This document shows, in pieces, positions 16,266-24,179 of a stretch of DNA of 35,231 nucleotides. The notes beneath the pieces were generated by a model, which had not been told where the DNA came from, searched no databases, and saw only the letters and a program-made list of their open reading frames with translations. This stretch comes from JBCCQL01 sp039414355 (GTDB lineage Bacteria; Planctomycetota; Planctomycetia; Pirellulales; Lacipirellulaceae). Positions within the stretch are counted from its first letter, which is position 1, and every line of letters begins with the position of its first letter. A program made the position numbers and the translations under genes. The stretch is from contig JBCDJN010000048.1 in assembly GCA_039414355.1 (NCBI GenBank), positions 1 to 35,231 on the forward strand. The letters run 5' to 3'.

Positions 16266-17954
16266 TCAGCTCGAAAGCTTGTAAAAGACTTCTTCTAGCG
16301 TGGTCTTGCCGGCGATCACGCGTTCCATGCCGGCCGCGGCGAGCTCGACCATGCCCTCGCTCATCGCGAGCTCGCGGACCTTGGTGGCAGGCACGCCCTT
16401 TTCCACCGCTGCGGCGATGGTGGGCGTAACGGTTAAGATCTCGTAGATCGGGATCCGCCCCTGGTAACCGCTGCCGAGGCACTTTTTACAACCGCGGCCG
16501 CGGTAGAAGATGGTGTCCGCCGGCACATCGATGCCGGCGCTGAGCTGCTTGAGCAGCTTCTCGTTCGGCTCAACCGGCTCTTTGCACTCGGTGCAGATCG
16601 ACCGCAGCAGCCGCTGGGCGACGGAGCCCAAGAGGGCGCTGCCCACCTTGAATCCGTCGATGCCAAGGTCCGAGAGCCGGGCGATGGAGCCCACCGCGTC
16701 GTTGGTGTGCAGCGTGCTGATGAGCAGGTGACCGGTGAGGGCGGCCTGCACGGCGGTGGCGGCGGTTTCATGGTCGCGGATCTCGCCCACCATGATCACG
16801 TCCGGGTCTTGCCGCATGATGTACTTCAGCGCGTTGGCGAAGCCCAGTCCGTGCTCGTTGTCGGACGCCACCTGGTTGATGCCGGGCAGGCGGTACTCAA
16901 CGGGGTCTTCGACCGTGACGATGTTGCGCGTCGACGCGTTGAGCTTGGACAGCACCGAGTACATGGTGGTGCTCTTGCCGGAGCCCGTGGGCCCGGTCAC
17001 CACGATCATGCCGTACGGCTTGTCGATGAGGGCGCCGATGGCCTTGAGGTCGCGTTCGCACAGGCCGAGCCCTTCGAGGTCGAAGGTCTGGTTGCCTTCG
17101 TCCAGGAGCCGCATCACCACCTTCTCGCCGCCCACGGTGGGGATGGTGCTGACGCGGAAGTTAACCCGCGAGCCACCCTCTTCGATGCTCAGCCGGCCGT
17201 CTTGCGGGCGGCGGCTCTCGGTGGTGTCCATGTCTGCCATGACCTTAATGCGGGCCACGACGGACTCTTCGGTGTGATTCGGGATGGTCATCACGCTCTG
17301 CAGCTCGCCGTCCACGCGGTAGCGGACACGCATCTCGGGCGTGTGGGGCTCCAGGTGGATGTCGCTGCAGCCGGCGTTGATGGCTCCCATGAGGATGGCC
17401 CGCACCAGGCGGACGACCGGCGCCTGCTCCTCTTCGGTGGCGACGGCGGCCACCATCTCCTCGTCGACGGAGTCGGCGGCCGCTTCGAGGTCGGCCATCT
17501 TCATGTCGACAATCGTCTGGCGGGCGACCAATCGATCGTCGAAGCCGCGTTCAATCGCCGCCTGCACCGGGCCGTCGAGCGCCACGACGGGGCTCACGCG
17601 GTAGCCGGTGATAAGCTCCGCCTCGGAGATGGTCTCGATGTCGTCTGGCGTGACCATCGCCAGTTGCATCTCAGCGCCCTTGATGCCAACGGGCACGCAG
17701 TGGCGCTCGCGGGCGAGCTGCTCGGGCAGCAGCCGGGCCATCTGGGTGTTGACGGCCTGGGGGATCAGGTCCAGGTAGGGCACGCCGAACTGTTCGGCCA
17801 GCGCGGCGCCCAACTGCTCAAGCGTGATCAGTCCCCGCCGCAGCAGGATTTGCCCAAGCATGCCACGCTCGGAGCCCTGCGCGGCGAGCGCGCTCTCCAA
17901 CTGACCCTGCGTAATCAGGTTGGAGCGAACCAGGATGTCGCCGAGGCGGGCCAT
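16266..17954 (-). CDS. gspE: Secretion/pilus assembly ATPase (GspE/PilB-like)
   Basis: A 562-residue hexameric ATPase that powers pseudopilus assembly. At the N-terminus are MshEN-type repeats (LGDILVRSNLITQGQLESAL and LGQILLRRGLITLEQLGAAL), as in PilB/GspE proteins that can bind c-di-GMP. The catalytic part has SDIHLEP, RRPQDGRLS, Walker A GPTGSGKST near residue 318, the Asp box TVEDPVEY, Walker B MVGEIRDHETA near 385, and the His box LISTLHTNDA. A zinc-binding tetracysteine (ICTECKEP about 455, GCKKC about 490) follows. The length and order are typical. No ribosome binding site is clear before the ATG at 17954. It lies 58 bases downstream of the receiver-like gene on the same strand. Confidence 0.95.
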   Translation of the reverse strand: MARLGDILVRSNLITQGQLESALAAQGSERGMLGQILLRRGLITLEQLGAALAEQFGVPYLDLIPQAVNTQMARLLPEQLARERHCVPVGIKGAEMQLAMVTPDDIETISEAELITGYRVSPVVALDGPVQAAIERGFDDRLVARQTIVDMKMADLEAAADSVDEEMVAAVATEEEQAPVVRLVRAILMGAINAGCSDIHLEPHTPEMRVRYRVDGELQSVMTIPNHTEESVVARIKVMADMDTTESRRPQDGRLSIEEGGSRVNFRVSTIPTVGGEKVVMRLLDEGNQTFDLEGLGLCERDLKAIGALIDKPYGMIVVTGPTGSGKSTTMYSVLSKLNASTRNIVTVEDPVEYRLPGINQVASDNEHGLGFANALKYIMRQDPDVIMVGEIRDHETAATAVQAALTGHLLISTLHTNDAVGSIARLSDLGIDGFKVGSALLGSVAQRLLRSICTECKEPVEPNEKLLKQLSAGIDVPADTIFYRGRGCKKCLGSGYQGRIPIYEILTVTPTIAAAVEKGVPATKVRELAMSEGMVELAAAGMERVIAGKTTLEEVFYKLSS

Positions 17955-18012
17955 GGAGAGCGGGGAGGTTGGGGCTAGTAGCTAGGGAGCGAGCGTTCGC
18001 GAGCGCGGGTGG

Positions 18013-18411
18013 CTACTCGCTGGCCGCTACGGCGGCGGCTTCGGCTAGGCGGCTCACCTTGCGCTCGAGCACCAGCGGGTCGTACGGGGTGACCAGGTAC
18101 TCGTCGGCGCCCGCGTTGTACGCCTTCTGGACGTCGTCCAAGTCGGCGTTGGGCGAAAGGAACATGATCGGCAGCTCGCTGGTCCGCAGATCGTTGCTGA
18201 GGCGATCGACCAGCTCCGCGCCGTCCATGCCGGGCAAGAAGTGTCCAACGATCACGATCGCCGGCAGCTGCTTCTGCATCCACTGCAGGGCGGCTTCGCC
18301 GGAGTCCACATCCACCACCTCGTGGCCCAGCAGCTCCAGCCGAAACTTGGTGATGTCTCGCAGCGTTGGGTCTTCTTCAATGAGCAAGACCGTTTGCTTC
18401 GTGTCGGCCAT
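18013..18411 (-). CDS. Stand-alone pseudo-receiver domain protein
   Basis: A 132-residue protein with the complete fold pattern of a CheY-like receiver: TVLLIEEDPTLRD, GHEVVDVDSGEAAL, AIVIV-GHFLPGMDG, PIMFLSPNA and GADEYLVTPYDPLVL. The acidic pair is kept (E13, D14), as is the Ser of the T/S position (S86). The phospho-acceptor Asp is Gly56 (codon GGA), and the invariant Lys before Pro-(Y/F)-D-P is Thr108 (ACC). Both losses make ordinary Asp phosphorylation impossible, so signalling must be by binding. The frame extends upstream to 18525, but the ATG at 18411 gives a clean receiver start. It is the first gene of the secretion operon, 58 bases before gspE, and could regulate the ATPase. Confidence 0.88.
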   Translation of the reverse strand: MADTKQTVLLIEEDPTLRDITKFRLELLGHEVVDVDSGEAALQWMQKQLPAIVIVGHFLPGMDGAELVDRLSNDLRTSELPIMFLSPNADLDDVQKAYNAGADEYLVTPYDPLVLERKVSRLAEAAAVAASE

Positions 18412-18611
18412 GGCGGTCAGCGGGGTTGTCCGGATTGAGCGCGCGGCACGCGGGCCGGGCGCTGGGGCACAGCGCAATGATCTACGGGTAAATAGCTCAG
18501 CTTGGCGGTGTGTCAAAAAAACCACGTCCGCGGCGGCGGGCGAGGCGGGGGCGATCCGAACCCGCCGCGGCTGCGCGGCGTAGAATTAAGGGCATCAACA
18601 GGGGAGGCGGC
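18412..18611. promoter_or_regulatory. Divergent intergenic region: secretion operon versus cofactor cluster
   Basis: A 200-base gap separates the minus-strand receiver gene from the plus-strand acyltransferase-like gene. It must hold the promoter for the latter and probably that of the secretion operon. It carries an A-rich stretch (TGTCAAAAAAACCA at about 18511-18524) and a strong ribosome binding site, GGGGAGG at 18601-18607. No palindrome stands out, and promoter boxes could not be assigned with confidence. Confidence 0.4.
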
Positions 18612-19775
18612 ATGCCCAAGTCCGAAGGCAGCCAACGGCCAACCGCCACGCACTGGCCCGGCGCCGCGCTCGCTTTTCGTGGCTACAACACCACCAACCT
18701 CGGCCGCACGGCGGAGCTGCTGGCCGTGCCGGCTTACCGGTCCCTCGTGCAACGCCGGTTGCAGCAGGCGGGGCGATTGTGCGGCGAAGTGATCGGCCGA
18801 CCGGTCGACCTCGTCGCGCGCGTCCAACAGGGCCGCGAGGCGCCGCTCGAAGAGTACGCCGAGGCGGTGGCGCTGGTCTTCGCCGCCGAGCTGGCGCAGC
18901 TCGACCTGCTCCGCGAATGCCACCAGATCGACCCGCGGTCGGTAGTGGCTTCGTTCGGTTACAGCTTGGGCGAACTCGCCGCGCTCTCGGCGGCGGGCGT
19001 GCTGGTTGACGACGAAGCGCTCCGCATCCCGCTCGCCATGGCGACCGACTGTGCCCGGCTGGCGGACGGTGTGACGATGGGCATCCTCTTCTCGCGCCAG
19101 CAGCCGGTGCCTGCGGGCGACGTTCTGCAGCTCTGCGACGAGATCACGCAACGCGGCGACGGCGTCATCGGCGTCTCGGCGGTGCTCTCGCCCAACTCGG
19201 TGCTGGTGCTGGGGCAGGGCGACACGATCCACGCCCTCCGCCGCCGCGTGCCCGAGGCGCTGCCCGGCCGCGTTCACCTGCGCCTGAACGATTCCCGCTG
19301 GCCGCCACTCCACACCCCGATCGTTTGGCAGAGCAGCATCGTTGACCGCGCGTCGGTCATGATCCAGCGGCTTGCGATCTCGCCCGACCCGCCCGAGCGG
19401 CCGGTCGTCTCGCTGGTGTCGGGCTGCCCGGTTGGCGGCGGGGCGGGGGTTCGTACGCTGCTACGCAACTGGGTCGACCACCCGCAGCGGCTCTGGGACG
19501 CGGTCTGTTGGGTGCTGCGATCACCCACGCAAACCGTGATCCACATCGGCCCGGCGCCCAACGTCATCCCGGCCACTTTCAGCCGGCTCAGCGAGAACGT
19601 CCGCGGCATCCTCTCACGGTGGGACCTCTCGGGCCTCGGCGCCCGGGCGATGGAGCCGGTGGCGTACCGGCAGTGGCTCGCCAGCCGGCTGCCCACCAGC
19701 GCCGCGCTGCTGCGGGCCCCGCAGATCAAGCACGTGGTGCTCGAAGACTGGTTGATCGACAACGCGCCGGGTTAG
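18612..19775 (+). CDS. Malonyltransferase (FabD/AT)-like protein with altered motifs
   Basis: A 387-residue protein with the acyltransferase fold pattern. The nucleophile elbow is FGYSLGELAAL with Ser118, where FabD enzymes have GHSxGE, so the usual His before Ser is Tyr117. The later LHTPIVW matches the catalytic-His motif FHSPLM. The opening (ALAFRGYNTTNLGRTAELL) lacks the GQGSQ oxyanion motif of FabD. The protein is longer than FabD (about 310). It is probably a diverged transferase or an acyl-binding relative. ATG at 18612 is preferred to the GTG at 18510 because GGGGAGG precedes it at normal spacing. It is the first gene of a plus-strand run and precedes the SDR-like gene by 62 bases. 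The substrate is unknown. Confidence 0.72.
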   Translation: MPKSEGSQRPTATHWPGAALAFRGYNTTNLGRTAELLAVPAYRSLVQRRLQQAGRLCGEVIGRPVDLVARVQQGREAPLEEYAEAVALVFAAELAQLDLLRECHQIDPRSVVASFGYSLGELAALSAAGVLVDDEALRIPLAMATDCARLADGVTMGILFSRQQPVPAGDVLQLCDEITQRGDGVIGVSAVLSPNSVLVLGQGDTIHALRRRVPEALPGRVHLRLNDSRWPPLHTPIVWQSSIVDRASVMIQRLAISPDPPERPVVSLVSGCPVGGGAGVRTLLRNWVDHPQRLWDAVCWVLRSPTQTVIHIGPAPNVIPATFSRLSENVRGILSRWDLSGLGARAMEPVAYRQWLASRLPTSAALLRAPQIKHVVLEDWLIDNAPG

Positions 19776-19837
19776 CCGCCGGCGGTTGCGGCGAGCGCCA
19801 ATTCCCGCGCGGCGGTGCTTGCCGTATTTTGGAGGGC

Positions 19838-20614
19838 ATGCCGCAACTAGCTGGACTTCACGCCGTGGTCACCGGCGCCTCGTCGGGCATCGGCCGGGCG
19901 ATCGCGCTGGAGTTCGCGGCGGCCGGCGCCCAGCTCTCGCTCCACGCCCGTTCAAGCGCTCAAGCCCTGCAACAAGTGGCCGGCGAAGCCGGCGGCGCAG
20001 CGACCCACCTCGCGGACCTCGGCCAGCACGGCGCCGGGGCCGAGTTGGTCGCCTCGGTGTGGGATCGGTCGCCGATCGACATCTGGGTTCACAACGCCGG
20101 GGCCGACGTGCTGACCGGCGATGCCGCCGCGATAGACTTTGGTGCGAAGCTCGACCTGCTCTGGCAGGTGGACGTCCGCGGGACGATTGAAACGTGCCGC
20201 GCCGTCGGCGAGCGGATGCGTGAGCGCGGCCGCGGCGTGATCCTCACGATCGGCTGGGACCAGGCAGAGGTTGGCATGGAGGGCGACCCCGGCGAGATGT
20301 TCGGCACGACCAAGGGCGCCGTGATGGCGTTCACCAAAGCGCTCGCGAAGTCGCTGGCGCCGAGCGTCCGCGTCAACTGCTTGGCGCCGGGCTGGATCAA
20401 AACGAAGTGGGGCGACGACGCCCCCGACTATTGGCGCGAGCGCGCCCAGCGCGAGGCGCTGGTCGGTCGGTGGGGCGAACCGGCCGATGTGGCGGCGGCG
20501 GCGTGCTACCTGGCGTCGCCGGCGGCGTCGTTCGTCACCGGCTGCGTGCTGCCCGTCAACGGCGGCTTCTCCGGCGCGTTGCCACGCGCCGCGTCGGACT
20601 CGGCCGGGGGCTGA
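19838..20614 (+). CDS. SDR-family protein lacking catalytic Tyr and Ser
   Basis: A 258-residue short-chain dehydrogenase/reductase fold. The dinucleotide-binding motif TGASSGIG (12-19) is intact, HNAG (85-88) is present, and the C-terminal PGWIKTKWGD and LASPAASFVTG match FabG-like proteins. The catalytic positions are not: YxxxK reads FGTTK (Phe155, Lys159), the Ser region reads ILTIGWDQ with no Ser, and the usual Asn is Asp112. It may bind NAD(P) without normal reductase chemistry, or use another mechanism. ATG at 19838 follows GGAGGG directly. It lies in the H4MPT/pABA block, 39 bases before the DHPS-like gene. A pterin-reductase role can only be guessed from context. Confidence 0.85.
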   Translation: MPQLAGLHAVVTGASSGIGRAIALEFAAAGAQLSLHARSSAQALQQVAGEAGGAATHLADLGQHGAGAELVASVWDRSPIDIWVHNAGADVLTGDAAAIDFGAKLDLLWQVDVRGTIETCRAVGERMRERGRGVILTIGWDQAEVGMEGDPGEMFGTTKGAVMAFTKALAKSLAPSVRVNCLAPGWIKTKWGDDAPDYWRERAQREALVGRWGEPADVAAAACYLASPAASFVTGCVLPVNGGFSGALPRAASDSAGG

Positions 20615-20653
20615 ATCGGGGCTACTGGATCATTAGTCCGACCAGGCATTCTC

Positions 20654-22126
20654 ATGGCACAACCGGAGAACGACATCGCGCGAGCCGAGCACATCCACTT
20701 CGTCACCGGCAGGTTGGCGGAGAAGGCGCTGCGTCGGCACGCAGCGGCGGTTGCCCAGAAGCGGGGCTTTGCTTACTCCATCGACGTGCTGCCGATCACC
20801 GTCGCCGCGCTGATGACGCCCGAGTGGATCGCGAAGCGCATCGCCGCGCCGGGGGAAACGACCCGCGTGCTCGTTCCCGGCTACTGCACGGGCGACCTCT
20901 CGCTGATCGAACAAGCCGCCGGCGCCCCGGTGGAGCGCGGGCCGCGTGACCTTCGCCGGCTTGCCGAGCACTTCGGCCAGAAGCCGATGCCCGCGGAGTT
21001 CGGCAAGCACGACATCCAGATCATCGCCGAGATCAATCACTGCCCTCGGCTGACGGTTGGTGAGATCGTGCAGCGTGCGAGGGAGCTCATCACCGACGGC
21101 GCCGACTTTGTGGACGTGGGCTGCGAGCCCGGCGGCGATTGGCAGGGCGTGGGAGACGCAGTGCGGGCTGTGAAGGACCTGGGCGTGAAGGTCTCCGTCG
21201 ACAGCCTGAAGCCGAGCGAGATTGAGCGAGCCGTGGCGGCGGGCGCCGAGCTGGTGCTGTCGGTCAACAGCAGCAACCGCCACGCCGCCGCCGACTGGGG
21301 CTGCGAGGTCGTTGCGATCCCGGACGACCCGAAGACGCTCGCCGGCCTCGACGAGACGATCGACCACCTCGCCGCCGCCGGTGTGCCGCTGCGGATCGAT
21401 CCCATCTTGGAGCCCATCGGCTTCGGCTTCGGCGAGAGCCTTTCGCGGTACCGCGAGACGCGGCGGCGGTACCCGGACGCCGAGATGATGATGGGCATCG
21501 GCAACCTGACCGAGATGACCGAGGTCGACTCCGCCGGCGTCAACACGCTGCTGCTCGCCCTGTGCCAGGAGTGGGGCGTGCGGAGCGTGCTCACCACGCA
21601 GGTGATCCCTTGGGCCCAGTCGTGCGTGAAGGAGTGCGACCTCGGCCGGCGGTTGGTCTACCACGCGGTGACCGAGGAGGTGGTCCCCAAGCGGCTCGCC
21701 GGCGGGTTGGTGATGCTGCGTGACGCGGCAGTCGATCGCCCCACAGGCGAAGAGCTGGCCGACCTGGCCGCCAGCGTCCGCGACCCCAACTACCGGCTGT
21801 TCGTCGCCGAAGGCGAGCTGCACCTGGTCGGCCCCGTCGTGCACCTGCACGACCGCGACCCGTTTCTGATCTGCCAAGGGCTGCTTGATCGCGCCAGGGC
21901 CGGCGGCCGGGAGCTGGATTCGAGCCACGCGTTCTACCTCGGCTTCGAGCTCGCCAAGGCGGCCACGGCGCTCACGCTGGGCAAGCACTACGAGCAGGAC
22001 GAGCCGCTGGATTGGGGCATCCTCACGCAGCCAGAGGAGAGCCACTACTTGCAGAAGCGGCGCCGCGAGCGGCCGACGAAGACCGGCGAAAACAGCGACG
22101 CGAGTGGCGAAGGGGGCGGACCATGA
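20654..22126 (+). CDS. Dihydropteroate synthase-like protein (DUF6513/TIGR00284 type)
   Basis: A 490-residue protein. Residues about 10-125 form an N-terminal domain (AEHIHFVTGRLAEKALRR, LVPGYCTGDLSLIEQAAG) like DUF6513. Residues about 127-340 form a DHPS-like TIM barrel (IIAEINHCPRL, ADFVDVGCEPGGDW, VKVSVDSLKPSEIERAVAAGAELVLSVN). A C-terminal region of about 150 residues follows. Canonical folate DHPS has DIGxxSTRP and is about 280 residues. This is the longer archaeal and methylotroph type (dihydropteroate-synthase-related), linked to methanopterin rather than folate. It would act on a pterin and an arylamine such as the RFAP-derived compound; this is by family and context. The stop overlaps the pabB start (ATGA), tying it to pABA synthesis. 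Confidence 0.87.
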   Translation: MAQPENDIARAEHIHFVTGRLAEKALRRHAAAVAQKRGFAYSIDVLPITVAALMTPEWIAKRIAAPGETTRVLVPGYCTGDLSLIEQAAGAPVERGPRDLRRLAEHFGQKPMPAEFGKHDIQIIAEINHCPRLTVGEIVQRARELITDGADFVDVGCEPGGDWQGVGDAVRAVKDLGVKVSVDSLKPSEIERAVAAGAELVLSVNSSNRHAAADWGCEVVAIPDDPKTLAGLDETIDHLAAAGVPLRIDPILEPIGFGFGESLSRYRETRRRYPDAEMMMGIGNLTEMTEVDSAGVNTLLLALCQEWGVRSVLTTQVIPWAQSCVKECDLGRRLVYHAVTEEVVPKRLAGGLVMLRDAAVDRPTGEELADLAASVRDPNYRLFVAEGELHLVGPVVHLHDRDPFLICQGLLDRARAGGRELDSSHAFYLGFELAKAATALTLGKHYEQDEPLDWGILTQPEESHYLQKRRRERPTKTGENSDASGEGGGP

Positions 22127-23559
22127 GCGACCTGCCCCTGATGCACCTCATTGATCCGACGCCCGACGCGGCTGAGGCGTTTCGCCGGCTCTCGGCGTTG
22201 CCGCACTGCGTTTGGTTGGACAGCGCGCAGCCGCTGCCGACGCTGGGGCGGTACTCTTACTTGGCGGTCGACCCGGTGGCTTGGCACGAGTGCCGCCCCG
22301 AGGACGCCGGCGGTTGGCGATGGCTTGCCGAAGCGGCCAACACCCACGCCACGCCGGCGGTGGCGGGGTTGCCTCCGTTTCAGGGCGGCGTGGCGGGTGT
22401 GCTTTCGTACGAGCTCGGCCGCAGCCTGGAGCGGCTGCCGACGCCACGTTTCGACGAGTTCCAATCGCCCGGCATGGCCGCGGGGCTGTACGACGTGGTG
22501 CTCGCGTTCGATCACGCCGAGGGCTGCGCGTGGGTCATCTCGCAGGGGCTGCCCGAGACCGAACCGGGCGCCCGCCGCCGCCGCGCCGAGCAGCGGCTCG
22601 AGCAGATGCTCGGCTGGCTCGAAGGCCCAGCGCCGGAGTCCGATCTCGCTTCGGCAGAGCGACTCGCCATCGAACGCCTCGCCCCGCAGCACGCTGTCGA
22701 GGCGTTGCCGGGAGTGGCGAGCGACTTCTCGCGCGACGCTTACCTAACTGCGGTCGCGCGGGTGGTGGAGTACATCCACGCCGGCGACGCCTTCCAGGTG
22801 AACCTGTCGCAGCGGCTGCTCCACCCGGCGGGCGACGATCCGGCGGCGGCGTACCTTTCGCTCCGCGAACGCAACCCCGCGCCGTTTGCTGGCTATCTCG
22901 ACCTGGGCGAGAGCCGCGTGATGAGCGCGTCGCCGGAGCGGTTCCTCGCCGTTCGCGATCGACGCGTCGAAACGCGCCCCATCAAGGGCACACGTCGCCG
23001 CTCGCGCGATGCGACCGAGGACCGCCGCCTCGCCGACGAGTTGCTGGCGCACGAGAAGGACCGTGCGGAGAACGTGATGATCGTCGACCTGCTGCGGAAC
23101 GACCTCTCGCGGGTCTGCGAAGCGCCGTCGGTCGTCGTGCCGCGGTTGTGCGAGTTGGAGTCGTACCGGCACGTGCACCACCTGGTGTCGGTGGTCGAGG
23201 GCACGCTCGCCGCGGGCCGCACGCCGGTGGACCTGCTGCGGGCCTCGTTCCCGGGCGGTTCGATCACGGGCGCCCCGAAGGTGCGGGCGATGGAGATCAT
23301 CGCCGAGCTGGAGCCAACCGCCCGCGGCCCCTACTGCGGCAGCCTGTACTGGCTTGGCCTTGGCGGCGGCATGGACAGCAGTATCCTGATCCGAACCCTG
23401 GTCGAGAGCCGCGGCTGGGTCCAGGCCCCCGTCGGCGGCGGCATCGTCGCCGACTCCGACCCCGAGAGCGAGTACGAAGAGACCCTGCACAAAGCCGCCG
23501 GGCTAATCGACTTGGCGTCGCCGAACGCTCTCGCCAACAGCCAACAGCCAACCACTTGA
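22123..23559 (+). CDS. pabB: Aminodeoxychorismate synthase component I
   Basis: PabB turns chorismate and ammonia into 4-amino-4-deoxychorismate, the precursor of p-aminobenzoate. The 478-residue product has the chorismate-binding core FQVNLSQRL, ETRPIKGTRRRSRDATED, AENVMIVDLLRNDLSRVC and FPGGSITGAPK. The motif is PIKGT, with the Lys typical of PabB near residue 286, rather than PIAGT of anthranilate synthase; this supports pABA over tryptophan synthesis. The N-terminal domain has the expected length. ATG at 22123 is used because it overlaps the upstream stop. The frame upstream (from 22012) would run inside the DHPS-like gene. Its own TGA overlaps the TTG of pabA, so the two subunits are coupled. 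Confidence 0.95.
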   Translation: MSDLPLMHLIDPTPDAAEAFRRLSALPHCVWLDSAQPLPTLGRYSYLAVDPVAWHECRPEDAGGWRWLAEAANTHATPAVAGLPPFQGGVAGVLSYELGRSLERLPTPRFDEFQSPGMAAGLYDVVLAFDHAEGCAWVISQGLPETEPGARRRRAEQRLEQMLGWLEGPAPESDLASAERLAIERLAPQHAVEALPGVASDFSRDAYLTAVARVVEYIHAGDAFQVNLSQRLLHPAGDDPAAAYLSLRERNPAPFAGYLDLGESRVMSASPERFLAVRDRRVETRPIKGTRRRSRDATEDRRLADELLAHEKDRAENVMIVDLLRNDLSRVCEAPSVVVPRLCELESYRHVHHLVSVVEGTLAAGRTPVDLLRASFPGGSITGAPKVRAMEIIAELEPTARGPYCGSLYWLGLGGGMDSSILIRTLVESRGWVQAPVGGGIVADSDPESEYEETLHKAAGLIDLASPNALANSQQPTT

Positions 23560-24179
23560 TTCTCCTGCTCGATAACTACGACAGCTTCGTGCACAACCTC
23601 GCCCGGCACTTCCGTTTGCTTGGCGAGGAGACGGTGGTGGTGCGGAGCGACGCGATCGACGCCGACGGCGTTGCCGACTTGGCGCCCGAGGCGGTTGTCA
23701 TCTCGCCGGGGCCGTGCACGCCCGCCGAGGCGGGCTGCTCGGTCGAAGTCGTCCGCAAGCTGCATTGCCGCCTGCCGATGCTGGGCGTTTGCCTTGGCCA
23801 TCAAGCCATCGCCGCGGCGCTCGGCGGCAGCGTGGTCCGGGCGCCGCGACCCGTGCACGGCAGCAGTTCGCTGGTGCGGCATTCAGGTGATGGCCTGTTC
23901 GCCTCGCTGCCCGACCCGCTGACGGTGGGGCGTTACCACTCGCTCGTGGTTGAGCGTGAGTCGCTGCCGCCGGAGCTCGCGATCACCGCCACCGGCGATG
24001 GCGGGATGGTGATGGCCCTGGCCCACCGCACGCGGCCGGTCTTCGGCGTGCAGTTCCACCCGGAGAGCGTGCTGACCAATCACGGTTTAAAGCTGCTGAG
24101 CAACTTCTTGACAACGGCAAGAGAAACGATGAACCAACAACCCGCGGCCGCCAAGGCGGTGGAGGTCGCCGATGCCTGA
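23556..24179 (+). CDS. pabA: Aminodeoxychorismate synthase glutaminase subunit
   Basis: A 207-residue class I glutamine amidotransferase that supplies ammonia to PabB. It begins LILLLDNYDSFVHNLARHF, the standard PabA/TrpG opening, and carries the nucleophile motif LGVCLGHQAI (Cys about residue 78) and the FHPESVLTNHG His-Glu motif. No ATG lies near the start. The TTG at 23556 overlaps the pabB stop as TTGA and gives the exact family N-terminus, with no visible ribosome binding site, which suggests reinitiation. The same subunit could also serve anthranilate synthase, as in some bacteria. The end overlaps the DUF447 gene by 8 bases. A basic, Ala-rich tail of about 15 residues extends past the domain. 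Confidence 0.92.
   Translation: MILLLDNYDSFVHNLARHFRLLGEETVVVRSDAIDADGVADLAPEAVVISPGPCTPAEAGCSVEVVRKLHCRLPMLGVCLGHQAIAAALGGSVVRAPRPVHGSSSLVRHSGDGLFASLPDPLTVGRYHSLVVERESLPPELAITATGDGGMVMALAHRTRPVFGVQFHPESVLTNHGLKLLSNFLTTARETMNQQPAAAKAVEVADA

Noticed and set aside
16707..17978. Long plus-strand open frame opposite gspE
   Set aside because: Shadow of gspE; the minus-strand frame has Walker A, Walker B and the tetracysteine, and the plus frame has no motif or ribosome binding site.
18013..18411. Ordinary CheY-like response regulator
   Set aside because: The phospho-acceptor Asp is Gly and the conserved Lys is Thr, so the standard phosphorylation mechanism cannot apply.
20633..22045. Long minus-strand open frame of 470 codons over the DHPS-like gene
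   Set aside because: It mirrors the plus-strand gene; high GC suppresses stops, and the translation is Arg/His/Leu-rich without any family motif. The plus-strand frame has clear DHPS-like motifs.
22212..23555. N-terminal extension of pabA back through pabB
   Set aside because: The upstream part is an out-of-frame, Arg/Pro-rich reading of pabB. PabA homology begins exactly at the TTG near 23556.
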